Source of the DNA: Leishmania martiniquensis
Lineage: Eukaryota; Euglenozoa; Kinetoplastea; Trypanosomatida; Trypanosomatidae
Direction of reading: 5' to 3'
DNA length: 64,000 nt
NCBI RefSeq assembly: GCF_017916325.1
Contig: NC_090163.1
Span: 752,501 to 816,500 of the forward strand
In this document: positions 9,600 to 18,503 of the stretch, piece by piece
How positions within the stretch are numbered: position 1 is the first letter of the stretch
Layout of the letters: the number at the start of each line of letters is the position of its first letter
Position numbers and translations under genes: made by a program
Notes under the pieces: generated by a model
What the model was told of the DNA's origin: nothing
Databases searched by the model: none
Seen by the model: only the letters and a program-made list of their open reading frames with translations

Positions 9600-11660
9600 T
9601 CAGACAGCATCCCGACTGACACGCCGAGAGGAGCTCTTTTCGAACACCTCCTCGTTGTTGTACACAGCCTTCATATGGGACCGAATGTAGAGGTGGTCCG
9701 CATCGCAGTGCTGCGTGCTCGTAATAGTCACCTCCGTGACGCAGCGCGGGCAGCTCACTTTGACCGTCTGGGTGATGGTGTACCGCGCCGAGAGTGGGTC
9801 ACGGTTGCTGAGCGCAAGCTCACGATGAAGGTTGTGCTTCAGCGTTGTGTCAATGTCCTCGAAGCAGAAGATGCCCTCACCGAACACGCCGCCGACGGAG
9901 GTGGTCACGCATGTCCAGGTGTCTCGCACGAGGTCGTACGAGATGGAGCGGTCCACGCGGCCTGGCGTCACGATTGTCATGGGTGTCGAAGCCGCCACCT
10001 CCGGAACCGGATCTGGCCCTGGGAACAAGGTGGCGCTCGGGGGGAGCACCGGGACGCGCAAGGCGGCCGTCGCGGCATCCAGCAGCAATGTCGTGTCCGT
10101 CGGCGAAGGCCACACCATGGGCCAATAGTTGTTCGCGAGCGACAGGGAGATGCTGTGGCCGGCCGGGACACAGTAGCCACAGAAGTCCATCGTCACTGTC
10201 ACCTGCACGGCCTGCCCCGGCTGTACCAGGGCGATGGCTCTGTCTCCCTCTGGACCGCAGTGCACGAGGTTCTTCATACCGTAGGTGAAGCGCGTCGCCG
10301 CCCCATCTGGCGCGATGTCGCAGAGCTGGGCAAACAGAAAACCCTTCGGATGATCACAGGTCAGGCTCACAGAGAAGGTCGGCTGGCCAAAGATGTCCAT
10401 GGCAGCCGTCAGGGGAGCTGAGATGTAGGTGACGGCCAGGCCGTTGTCCATGCGCTGGTCACCGGCCGTCTCGCCCATCACGCCCGCACCCATCCATTCA
10501 CCCGAGAGGAGTCCATGGTTCAACGGGGTGTGAACCACGACCATGTCGATCGCACTGGCGGCGCCGTCTTCAAGCACCTCTGCGAGAAGCCGGCTGGCAC
10601 CGAGGCCGTAGGTGACCGTCGGCACCTCAGCGCTCACCCACCTGTCCATTGCAACCCACTTGCCAGGCGCCACCGGCTTGCTCGTGCACGGCGGCATCGA
10701 ATCCTCGATGTAAGCCTGGAGCACCGGCCACCTCGCCACGTCGTTATCCTTCCGACCCTTCATCCAGTGGTCCCACCAGTCCTTGGCCGCGCGCAGGAAG
10801 TTCATCTGAGGCATTGGTGAACCGTCCTGGGGGTAAACGTGCGCCCACGGGCCGCAAATGGCCTTACGCGGCACCCTAAGCTCCTCTAGCAGGTGGAAGA
10901 GAGCGTTCGTGTACGAGTCCGCCCAACCATCGACGAGGAGCACTGGCACCTGGATGGCGCTGTAATCCTCCTGGATGGACCCGTGCTTCCAGTACCCGTC
11001 GTACCGCTGGTGCTCGGCCCAGTCGGCGGCATTCAGCGGCATCGCACTCAGCCTCTTCACCCACATCTCCTTCCAGTTATCGCCAACGAGGTCACCGTCC
11101 GGCGGGCAGGACTGAAAGCCCTGCATGATACAGCCCCACCAGAAGTTGTCGTTCAGCAAGCATCCCCCCTTCCAGTGGATGTCGTCGGTGAAGCGGTTGT
11201 GCGTAAAGCCTAAAACGATGATGGCACGCAGTGCAGGAGGACGACGAGCGGCTACTTGCAGCGAGTTAAAGCCACCCCACGACTTTCCCATCATGCCAAC
11301 ATCACCGGTGCACCACGGCTGCTCGCTAATCCAGTCGATTACCTCCAGCGCATCGTCCTGCTCCTGCTTTAGGTACTCATCGAGCAACAAGCCATCAGAC
11401 TCACCGGCACCGCGCATGTCGACACGAACCGATACGTAGCCTTGGCCGGCGAAGAAGCCGTGCATCGGCTCATCGCGGATGCGAGTGCCATTGCGCTTGC
11501 GGTATGGGATGTACTCCAGAATGGCCGGATACTGGTGCTCCGAAGACGCGTCCTTGGGCATGAACAGCCGTGCAGCGAGGCGGATACCATCTTTGAGGGG
11601 AATGTAAATGTGCTCCACGAACCGCGTCGGATGCGGAGGATCTGTGCACACCCGGCGCAT
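9600..11660 (-). CDS. S15/CocE-NonD-type alpha/beta serine hydrolase (X-Pro dipeptidyl-peptidase-like)
   Basis: Encodes 686 residues from the Met at 11660. The N-terminal alpha/beta-hydrolase domain carries the nucleophile elbow GKSWGG (Ser127, codon 11280-11282) after the conserved oxyanion region YVSVRVDMRGAGES. The other triad residues are Asp248 in DGWADSY and His274 in GPWAH. A lid segment separates the nucleophile from the Asp. The last 200 residues form the jelly-roll C-terminal domain of the family (motifs SAPLTAAMDIFGQP and PAGHSISLSLANNYWP). Family members hydrolyse acyl esters, amides or Xaa-Pro peptides; the substrate here cannot be inferred. An open frame continues upstream to 11888, but that stretch includes the polypyrimidine tract at about 11672-11720, which looks like a trans-splice signal, and conserved sequence begins only after 11660. 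No signal peptide is seen with the 11660 start. Confidence 0.93.
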   Translation of the reverse strand: MRRVCTDPPHPTRFVEHIYIPLKDGIRLAARLFMPKDASSEHQYPAILEYIPYRKRNGTRIRDEPMHGFFAGQGYVSVRVDMRGAGESDGLLLDEYLKQEQDDALEVIDWISEQPWCTGDVGMMGKSWGGFNSLQVAARRPPALRAIIVLGFTHNRFTDDIHWKGGCLLNDNFWWGCIMQGFQSCPPDGDLVGDNWKEMWVKRLSAMPLNAADWAEHQRYDGYWKHGSIQEDYSAIQVPVLLVDGWADSYTNALFHLLEELRVPRKAICGPWAHVYPQDGSPMPQMNFLRAAKDWWDHWMKGRKDNDVARWPVLQAYIEDSMPPCTSKPVAPGKWVAMDRWVSAEVPTVTYGLGASRLLAEVLEDGAASAIDMVVVHTPLNHGLLSGEWMGAGVMGETAGDQRMDNGLAVTYISAPLTAAMDIFGQPTFSVSLTCDHPKGFLFAQLCDIAPDGAATRFTYGMKNLVHCGPEGDRAIALVQPGQAVQVTVTMDFCGYCVPAGHSISLSLANNYWPMVWPSPTDTTLLLDAATAALRVPVLPPSATLFPGPDPVPEVAASTPMTIVTPGRVDRSISYDLVRDTWTCVTTSVGGVFGEGIFCFEDIDTTLKHNLHRELALSNRDPLSARYTITQTVKVSCPRCVTEVTITSTQHCDADHLYIRSHMKAVYNNEEVFEKSSSRRVSRDAV

Positions 11661-11720
11661 CTCGGAGAGGCGGTGCAGGTGAAATGAGATAGAGAGCGAG
11701 AGAGAGCGCAAACGGGAAGT
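11661..11720 (-). promoter_or_regulatory. candidate trans-splice acceptor for the S15 hydrolase
   Basis: Read on the minus strand, a CT-rich tract (about 11720-11672) is followed by an AG at 11662-11661 that directly precedes the ATG at 11660. If used, the 5' UTR would be only the spliced leader. An acceptor here would exclude the 228-base upstream extension of the frame. Confidence 0.4.
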
Positions 11721-12369
11721 CGCCGCGGCCGACCAACAACGTAAAAGCGGGGCGAGCGTACACAGAGCCGTCCAAACACTATGAGCCTTCTCGTGGTTCG
11801 TGAGACCGCAGGGCACAAGGATACCCGCGGCGTGCACACCCCTGCACAGAAGCGGCTCGACGACCCAAGTAAGCAACTCAATCGGCACACAAACTAGCCC
11901 GACACAAAGCTCTCCACAGCCCGATTGGTGCGTGTGTCTATGTGTGTGTGTGTGTGTGTGCCTTGCCTCACCAGCTTACACTCTCCTTCTGTACAGCAGC
12001 GGTCGCACAGTTCCCCAAAAAGTCGACGAAGGGGAGCTGAGAGCGCACGCAGACAGCGCCGAGCCGCAATCCCACAAAAATAAATCCCGCGATAGGAGAA
12101 GTGAGAGACCCCGACACGGAAGCAATGATGAGCAGTTCGGCAAAAGCAGTTCGCCGTCAAAAAAAAAGGGAGGCGATCAGAAATGTCTTGCCGCCGTCCG
12201 CGTCGAGACAAAGACAGAAGAGATCCTGAGACGGTCAGTAAAAGAGGAAGAGAAGTTGACGGAGGAGGGAGGGGCGCCTGTGAAGCGGGGAGGGCCCATC
12301 TCCATGCTTGCACGCGCTACGGGCAGCGTCACGCGAGCGTCCCGGACGGGGCCAGGCAGTGAGGCCTGA
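11721..12369. other. intergenic, 5' side of the S15 hydrolase
   Basis: No gene seen. Contains a short (TG)n run near 11939-11960 and GA-rich plus-strand sequence up to about 12290. After that the composition shifts toward that of the retroposon-like block that follows. Confidence 0.5.
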
Positions 12370-13886
12370 CCTCTATTCGCCGCCCCTGTAGAACAGCGCA
12401 TCACCTCCTACGTCTCCCCGAAGGCAGTGCAGCGTCCACTCGGTGTATCGAGTTGAGGCCGCATATGCGTGGTCAGTCATCGGCACATGTGTTTCCAGCA
12501 TGAGTCGCATCACCGCGCGCGTGTCCTTCACTGAACGGTGAGAGGAGCGACGCTCCGTCGCCGCATCAGCGCAATGGTGCTCCTCGCCTTGCCAGTGGCT
12601 TCAAGGCCAGCAAAAGCAACGAGACCCGCGTCAAGCCCGGCCGCGTCGATGCTGCGTGCGTCTGGCACCCCCCTTCCTCCCTTCCACCGGCTACCAGGCC
12701 ACAGCCGCCTACCTCACACGCCGACTCAAACACACTACTCCTCATCCTCCCGGTGCCGCGTCGCGATAAAGGCCCCATTCTGCGGAAAACACCGGAGGAC
12801 GCGCGATGCGTTGGGGCCTATTCCCTGCCGCCGGCCGGCACGATGCACGGCGTTCGCCTCGGGCGCTCCAAGACAGATCCCGCCCGCGAGGAGCCGCAGA
12901 GGCACAGCCCTGCGGCCGTCCCCCAGGTGAGCAGCGTCTGGTGCGACCCAAAAACAAGTCGGCATTGATAAAGGCAAAGGTGTAACAGTCGGGCGGCAAA
13001 GTCACTGGCTTCACACTGAACCGCTTCGCTCTTCTGACGTCCGCTCCTCCACCGAGTCACCTCTCAGCCTGGTACGCGCCTGCTCTCGGAGACGAACTTC
13101 CCCGAGGGTGCACGCGACCACCAAGGCAGCAGTCGAGTAGTGACTCCTTGCTGGCGACGCGGTCGTCGCCATTCACGGCGGCGCTGAGCTGTTCTGCAGC
13201 GCTTCAGGACGCCTGCACGGCTATCTCCGCCGCACCCACACCACCCCGCCAACTACCGGTGCTGTCGATCCCGACGCTCACCAGAACGTCGGAGGCGTGC
13301 CGTCGCTCGCCACACAAAGGCTGGAAGACTAACGCCGCTATCGCTGTCCGCATCGTCTCCGGTCTCCCGCCCAAGCCCATCGGGCGCGCTCTTCGCCGAT
13401 ACGCAGGGCCGTCTCCTCATCCCTCAGCGAAAGAGCCGCCGCAAGTCCACGAAGGGAGAGACACGCACGGCAAAACCACGTCCTCTGGGCCATTCGTGCC
13501 CCACACTCGTCCAGCGCGGCTTTCCCTCGACCGTGCGCCCGAGTCCACAGGCACACAAACGCACATGCCCTTGGGGTATAGTAGTGCGGCCCATCCAGCC
13601 AGCTCTACACCGGCCGCGGTCAGAGAATCGGTCGCTGCCTGAGGTGTCCCTCCTTCGCTTCCGCCGCGCTGAAGAGCTAACAAATGAGTGAGCTCGGTGC
13701 TCTACTCGGCTCCAACATGCTTGCTGCCGCCGCTGCCTTCTGCACATCCTCATGCGCCGAGGACGGCCCTCGTTCGCGGACGGCGTTGCCCAGTGCCCTT
13801 CGGAGAGGCGCTCGCCAAGCAGACTCCCGATACGCCCTATCCGCTGCTTCTTCCCACTGCTCACCTCGCCATACAAACCCCGGCGT

Positions 13887-14740
13887 AAAGCAGCGCGACC
13901 CCGTGGTTCCGCTCGCCAAGTGGACTGCCAGCGCTGAGGATGCAGCGAGCATGCGTGTGCTTTGCCTGTACCGACGCCTTCTACTGCGCGAATGCCCAGC
14001 ATCGCCATCTGCTCACTCATCGGTCAGCCGCTCGCACCCGCGCTCATCGCTGGGCAGGACCGCAGGCCGCACGTCTGCGAGCAGGCGGTCGCCCGCCAAA
14101 GCCCGCGGAGAGCCGTCTCGGGCCGTCTGCAGTGCTTTTGTCCACGCACGGCGGCTCGCGGAAGGCGATGCAGGACTGCGGCCCCCTTAGCACCCTCACA
14201 GCTCCGTCGCATACACGCGTGGGGCGCTTCGCTTCGCTCGCCCTTGCCCTTTCCGCCACGCGGAAAGCATTCTGAAGCCCCGCTCCACAGCCGTCGCCCA
14301 GCACCCGCCATTTTCGCGCGGTCTGCAGTATACGTGGGTCGGGGCGATCGCCCTCGTTCCTCAAGAGCCTACGATGGCCGCGCTGGGCTGCAGCGAGTCC
14401 GTCGATCGGCCCCCAACCGGGTCACCGCGAATCGCCCGTGATGCCGGACGGATGGAAGGACGTGCTGCCCCCCTCCAGCCCAGCGAGCGATACAGAGTGA
14501 ACGCCCCTTTGCCTACGATGACGAGCCCCACCGGAGCCAACATGGCGTACACAAAGCGGTGTCGAGTGGACCATTGTGGATGGTGCAGTCCTCTGCTTCG
14601 CGCTCGCTTGCTCTGTAGAGTGTGTGTAGGGAAAGGGGGAGAGGGAGGAGGGGAAAAGGGAGCTGAGCTCACCTGCCGGCTGCGGGAGGAGAGGAGAAGC
14701 GCGATTCGTCATGATGCGCCGCGGTGTGGTACGCGCTCAT
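13887..14740 (+). repeat. R2a: 854-bp dispersed repeat
   Basis: Recurs at 39560-40413 in the same orientation and equal length. The one difference I noticed is C at 14241 against T at 39914. The copies share AAAGCAGCGCG at the left and ACGCGCTCAT at the right, beyond which they diverge at once. The unit includes a plus-strand frame with a C-x2-C-x12-H-x3-H zinc-finger pattern, a GC-rich middle, and a GA-rich stretch near its right end. No flanking target-site duplication or poly-A tail is evident. Confidence 0.92.
13958..14020 (+). other. C2H2 zinc-finger motif remnant in R2a
   Basis: In the plus-strand frame 13940-14275 the reading has Cys-Phe-Ala-Cys, twelve residues, His-Leu-Leu-Thr-His, which is an exact C-x2-C-x12-H-x3-H spacing. 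C-terminal CCHH fingers are characteristic of L1Tc/ingi-type elements. The frame stops 85 codons later and is not supported as a gene. Confidence 0.55.
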
Positions 14741-15956
14741 CGAAAGGCAGCGGCACACGCAACTTGGTGTGCGCACGTACGCCGGGATACAAAGAGAGAG
14801 AGGAGGAGGAGGAAGGGAGGGAGGGATGGGCGCACTCGAAGAAGTCGCGGCGCATACCCCTTTTTTTCCCCTCTTGGGAGGATTACATGTGAGATCGACG
14901 CATTGGGATGAGAATTGGCGCGCTTTCAAGATAGCGATGAAGAGACGCGGCCCACGAGGAATGGAAGACTCCTTCGAGGAGGAGGAGGCACGAGCGACCA
15001 GAGGGGTGATGTGCACTGCCTCGTGAATATGAGCCCAAAGAGGAGAGTGTGGGGGGAGTGAGAGACAGGGGGAGAGAGGGTGTGGGAAGCCGAGGGGACG
15101 AGGTGGATAGTCGACAAGAAAGGACGTATGCAAACGTGAGGTTAGATGTCGTATAGAAAGAAGGTCGGCGCATTGGTGCGTGCGTGTGCGCACGTCTGGG
15201 GTATGCAATAGGGGAGTGAGCGGCTTGCACCGCGGAAAGGTCAGCAGAAAGAATCGATAAGAGGGGCAAAGGGGGCCTCGGTGGGGGAGGAGAGGACGCT
15301 GCAAGGATCTGATGAGCTGCACGCGATGTGCCAATGTAGGGTAAGTTGGTGTGAGGGCGTGCGTGAGTGAAAGTCAAGACTTGCAGAAACGTACACGCAG
15401 GCGCGGCCACGGGCAAAGGGGGGGTAAAGAGCGGGTCGTTGGGCTACGAAAGGCATGTGATGCGGAGGGAAGGGCGTGCCCGTGAAGAAGTGCTCCGTGA
15501 GCAAGGGAGGAAGCGAGTGCGTGAGGCGGCAGCAGCCCAGAGCACGAGCACGCGCGTGCGCTCTTCCTGTGCCCGGCGTCTCGTCATGCGCACGCAGATG
15601 AAGCTGGACACCTCCCTCAAGGAAGACATCGCTTTTCTCTCTATCCATTACCTTGTCAGAGCGCTTCAGGCGCTCATGCATTCATTAGGACACCGTGAGG
15701 GGCACCTCACCTCACCCCTCACCCTCTCTCCCCCTCCTTGCTCGTATCACCCCGTGCCAGCGCCACGACCTTTGAACGGTGCCGGCACACCGCATGCAGT
15801 TGGGCAGAAGAATGTGGTGCTGGGATAAGGGAAGCGCCATTCGCCTCCGAAGCCGACACTCACAGAAAAGCGCCCCGCATCGACCAGCGAGCCGGCTGGA
15901 TGTCGCCACCCAACGACGCTTCCGCCGCCAAAAGTGGGTGAGAGTCGGCGCGCATG
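14741..15956. other. intergenic, downstream of the GFM2-like gene
   Basis: GA-rich on the plus strand, with no gene supported. It would hold the 3' UTR of the GFM2-like gene. Long minus-strand frames here (for example 14669-15334) are Ser/Pro/Leu-rich products of the pyrimidine bias. Confidence 0.55.
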
Positions 15957-18503
15957 TCAGCTGACGATACCTAGATTCTTCAAGATCCGCGCCAGCACAG
16001 CCTTCTCCTCTACCACGCGGTAATCGTGCAGCTTCACAAACATGCTTGCGTGCCCCTTGACTGCCTTCCGCAGCTCCATGGTGTAGCGAATGGAGTTGCG
16101 CATAGCCACAACCGCCGTGACAGACCGGCCGTCCTCCTGCACGTCGACGGTGCGCGCATGATGTTCGTTGAGAGAGCTGACGACGCTGCCAATGTAGGCG
16201 GGCTCGGGGAGATGCACCTCCAGCTCCATCATTGGCTCCAGCAGCGCCAAGTCGGCCTTTCGCGTCGCTTTGAGCACGCCCAGCAGTGCTGCGCGGGCGA
16301 CTTGGGTCAGCGACTTCTCCTGCAGCTGCGAGCCAGCCGTCTTGCGGAAGTAGGTCAGCACCACCTCCACGCCGTGCATCGGCAACCCTGCCAGAGGGCC
16401 CATCCGCATGCACGCATGCACAGCGGAGTGGAAGGAGGCTGCAATGATGCGAAGCTCCTCTTTGGCGTTGCGCACGTCAGCCATGCGAGCCCCACTCGAG
16501 AAGCCGCCGCCCTGCTGCTGCCTCCCAACGCTGAGGAACTCTTCTTCAAAGGCGCTATCGATGCGGAAGCGGCACTGATCCATAGCGCTGCACTCCTCGC
16601 CATTCTGCAGCAGCGGCCGCAGCTCGAGTGAGCACTCCGCGTAAGGTAGGTCGTTCAGTAGGCACAAGTGCCTTTCCAGTGACTGGGGCGCTCGAATCGT
16701 CTCCCGATACTCGACGATCGTGCGCAGCAGCCGACACTTCACCTGGTACTCGTTCGCGAGCCGCGAGAGAATGATTTCCAAGTGCAGCTCCCCCATCCCA
16801 CTAACCACCACCGTCCCCTGCTCGCTCTCAGTGACACGCAGGCTGGGGTCCTCCCTGGAGAGCTCGGTCAGGGCGCCCTTCAGCAACTCCACCTGATTGT
16901 GTGTGGCAGCCTCGATGGAGAAAGAGATGACGGCTGGCGGGGCACTGATGCCCTCCAGCGTGTGCACCTCCTCCTTCACGTCTCCAGGCCTTACGTGCTG
17001 CTTGGCCTGCAGGAGGTGCTGCGACGGCTGACTGAAGAGTGTGTCGCCGGTGTATGTGTCGGCCAAGAAAGCCGCGCCGATCTGGCCAGCCTCCAAGTGC
17101 GGCACCTCCACCGGCAGGTTTGCGTGCATCACATAGAGCTTCTCGATCAACTCTGACTTCAGCCGGGTGTTGTTATTGAGGCGCATGCGAGGGCTAATCC
17201 GGCCACTGTACACACGCATGAATACAAGAGGGAGGCGCTGCCCCTTGCCTGGGTGCATCATATGCGTGACCTTGAAGGCGAGGGCCACGGTCGGCACTGT
17301 CGGCGAGGACGAAGCAGGCGGAAGGGGCACCGGTGTGCCGTGTTTCGTGAAGCCGGTCAGTTGCCGATCACAGGGCGAGGGCAGGTAGTACGTCACAGCG
17401 TCCAGGAGCGGCTGCACGCCTAGATCGCGACGAGAGGCGCCACAGAGCACCGGGATTAGTGGCGGCCTACCGCGTGGCGGGTGCAACACCGACCGGCGCA
17501 CGGCGGCGCGCAGCGCCTCAGTGGAAAGCCGCCGCTCCGCCTCAGCCTCGTCGCCGTCTGTGGCGTCCAATTGCTCGATGAACGCCTCCGACAGCGCATC
17601 GTCGAAAGCGGTGAGCTGAGTCACGAGGTCGTGGCGCGCCTTGCGCAAGGAGCGAGCTACGTGCGCCAGCTCGTGATTTGTGGTGCTGCGACTGTCATCC
17701 GTGGACAGCGACGCGTCGCTGATACGGCTGAGGTCAGTTCGCCGCACCTCGCGCCCGTGGGTACCGTCGAAGCGGCACGCCACCTGCTCTACGAGGTCGA
17801 CCACGCCAGCGAAGCTGCCGTCCTCGGCGTGTAGGGGAATCTGCAGCAGCAGCGGTTCCAATTGAAGCTTGGTGCGAATCGAATCCACCGACAGGGCAAA
17901 GTCGGCGTTGTACTTGTCCATCTTATTCAGGAAGGCAAGCAGCGGTGCGCCATACTTGCGACTCTGCTGCAGCACCATATAGCTCTGCGCCTGCACACCG
18001 GCAGACGCATCAAAGAGCGCCACAACACCGTCAACAACTCGCATCGCCCGCTCCACCTCGACGGTGAAGTCGGCGTGACCGGGGGTGTCGATGAGGTTAA
18101 TGCCGTGATCTCGCCACCGCAGGGAGACTGCGGCGGACTGAATGGTGATGCCACGGTCCGCCTCCTCCTTCATGAAGTCCGTTGTCGTCGTGCCGCTGTC
18201 CACGTCGCCGACGCGCTTCGTGGCACCGGCGCAGAATAGCATCCGCTCCGTCGTGGTTGTTTTCCCAGCGTCGATGTGCGCCACAATGCCAATGTTGCGC
18301 ACCTTTCGCACTGCCTCATCTGCCTCACGCTCGCCTCCCCCGCCGGCGAAACGGCCTGAGCAACGAGAAAGGGCGGGGGAGGCGAGTAACGGAAGACTTG
18401 TGTGCAGGGGCCCATAGGCGCGAGTGCTCGGCAGCTGGCCAGCGCCACAGACCCGCCCACACCAGGTCCACCGCACAGGACGCGGGAGCCACCGGTGCAG
18501 CAT
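15957..18503 (-). CDS. mitochondrial elongation factor G2-like GTPase (GFM2/MEF2-type)
   Basis: Encodes 848 residues. The first 55 are rich in Arg, Leu and Ser with no acidic residues, as in a mitochondrial presequence. The GTPase domain has P-loop AHIDAGKT (75-82), switch region RGITIQSAAV (118-127), DTPGH (139-143) and NKMD (193-196). The stretch GDVDSGTTTTDFMKEE resembles the GFM2 branch (ribosome recycling with RRF) more than GFM1, which usually reads differently there. Domains II to V follow, including SGMGELHLEIIL in domain III and GLPMHGVEVVLTYF in domain IV. Human GFM2 is about 780 residues; the excess is at the N-terminus and in insertions between the G domain and domain II. The likely role is splitting of mitochondrial ribosomes after termination. 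Assignment to the EF-G superfamily is firm; the G2 subtype is inferred. Confidence 0.93.
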   Translation of the reverse strand: MLHRWLPRPVRWTWCGRVCGAGQLPSTRAYGPLHTSLPLLASPALSRCSGRFAGGGGEREADEAVRKVRNIGIVAHIDAGKTTTTERMLFCAGATKRVGDVDSGTTTTDFMKEEADRGITIQSAAVSLRWRDHGINLIDTPGHADFTVEVERAMRVVDGVVALFDASAGVQAQSYMVLQQSRKYGAPLLAFLNKMDKYNADFALSVDSIRTKLQLEPLLLQIPLHAEDGSFAGVVDLVEQVACRFDGTHGREVRRTDLSRISDASLSTDDSRSTTNHELAHVARSLRKARHDLVTQLTAFDDALSEAFIEQLDATDGDEAEAERRLSTEALRAAVRRSVLHPPRGRPPLIPVLCGASRRDLGVQPLLDAVTYYLPSPCDRQLTGFTKHGTPVPLPPASSSPTVPTVALAFKVTHMMHPGKGQRLPLVFMRVYSGRISPRMRLNNNTRLKSELIEKLYVMHANLPVEVPHLEAGQIGAAFLADTYTGDTLFSQPSQHLLQAKQHVRPGDVKEEVHTLEGISAPPAVISFSIEAATHNQVELLKGALTELSREDPSLRVTESEQGTVVVSGMGELHLEIILSRLANEYQVKCRLLRTIVEYRETIRAPQSLERHLCLLNDLPYAECSLELRPLLQNGEECSAMDQCRFRIDSAFEEEFLSVGRQQQGGGFSSGARMADVRNAKEELRIIAASFHSAVHACMRMGPLAGLPMHGVEVVLTYFRKTAGSQLQEKSLTQVARAALLGVLKATRKADLALLEPMMELEVHLPEPAYIGSVVSSLNEHHARTVDVQEDGRSVTAVVAMRNSIRYTMELRKAVKGHASMFVKLHDYRVVEEKAVLARILKNLGIVS

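Larger units (their letters stand above)
12370..14740 (+). mobile_element. probable decayed retroposon fragment with RT-thumb and zinc-finger remnants, includes R2a
   Basis: The purine bias of the surrounding spacer is absent. On the plus strand around 13139-13165 a frame reads SSDSLLATRSS, which resembles a degraded (F/Y)ADD-x-LLA box, and about ten codons later ALQDACTAISA, which resembles the helix after that box in LINE-type reverse transcriptases. Downstream the block ends in repeat R2a, which carries a C2H2 zinc-finger pattern (13958-14020). The order RT then C2H2 finger matches the L1Tc/ingi polyprotein, which has endonuclease, RT, RNase H and CCHH domains. The frames are broken and no functional protein is predicted. 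The left boundary is set only by the change in composition. Confidence 0.45.

Noticed and set aside
9567..10421. 284-codon plus-strand frame
   Set aside because: It lies antisense inside the S15 hydrolase gene and its translation has no domain; it is a shadow of GC-rich codon use.
11661..11888. 76-residue N-terminal extension of the S15 hydrolase
   Set aside because: It translates a CT-rich splice-signal-like tract and has no family similarity; conserved sequence begins after the Met at 11660.
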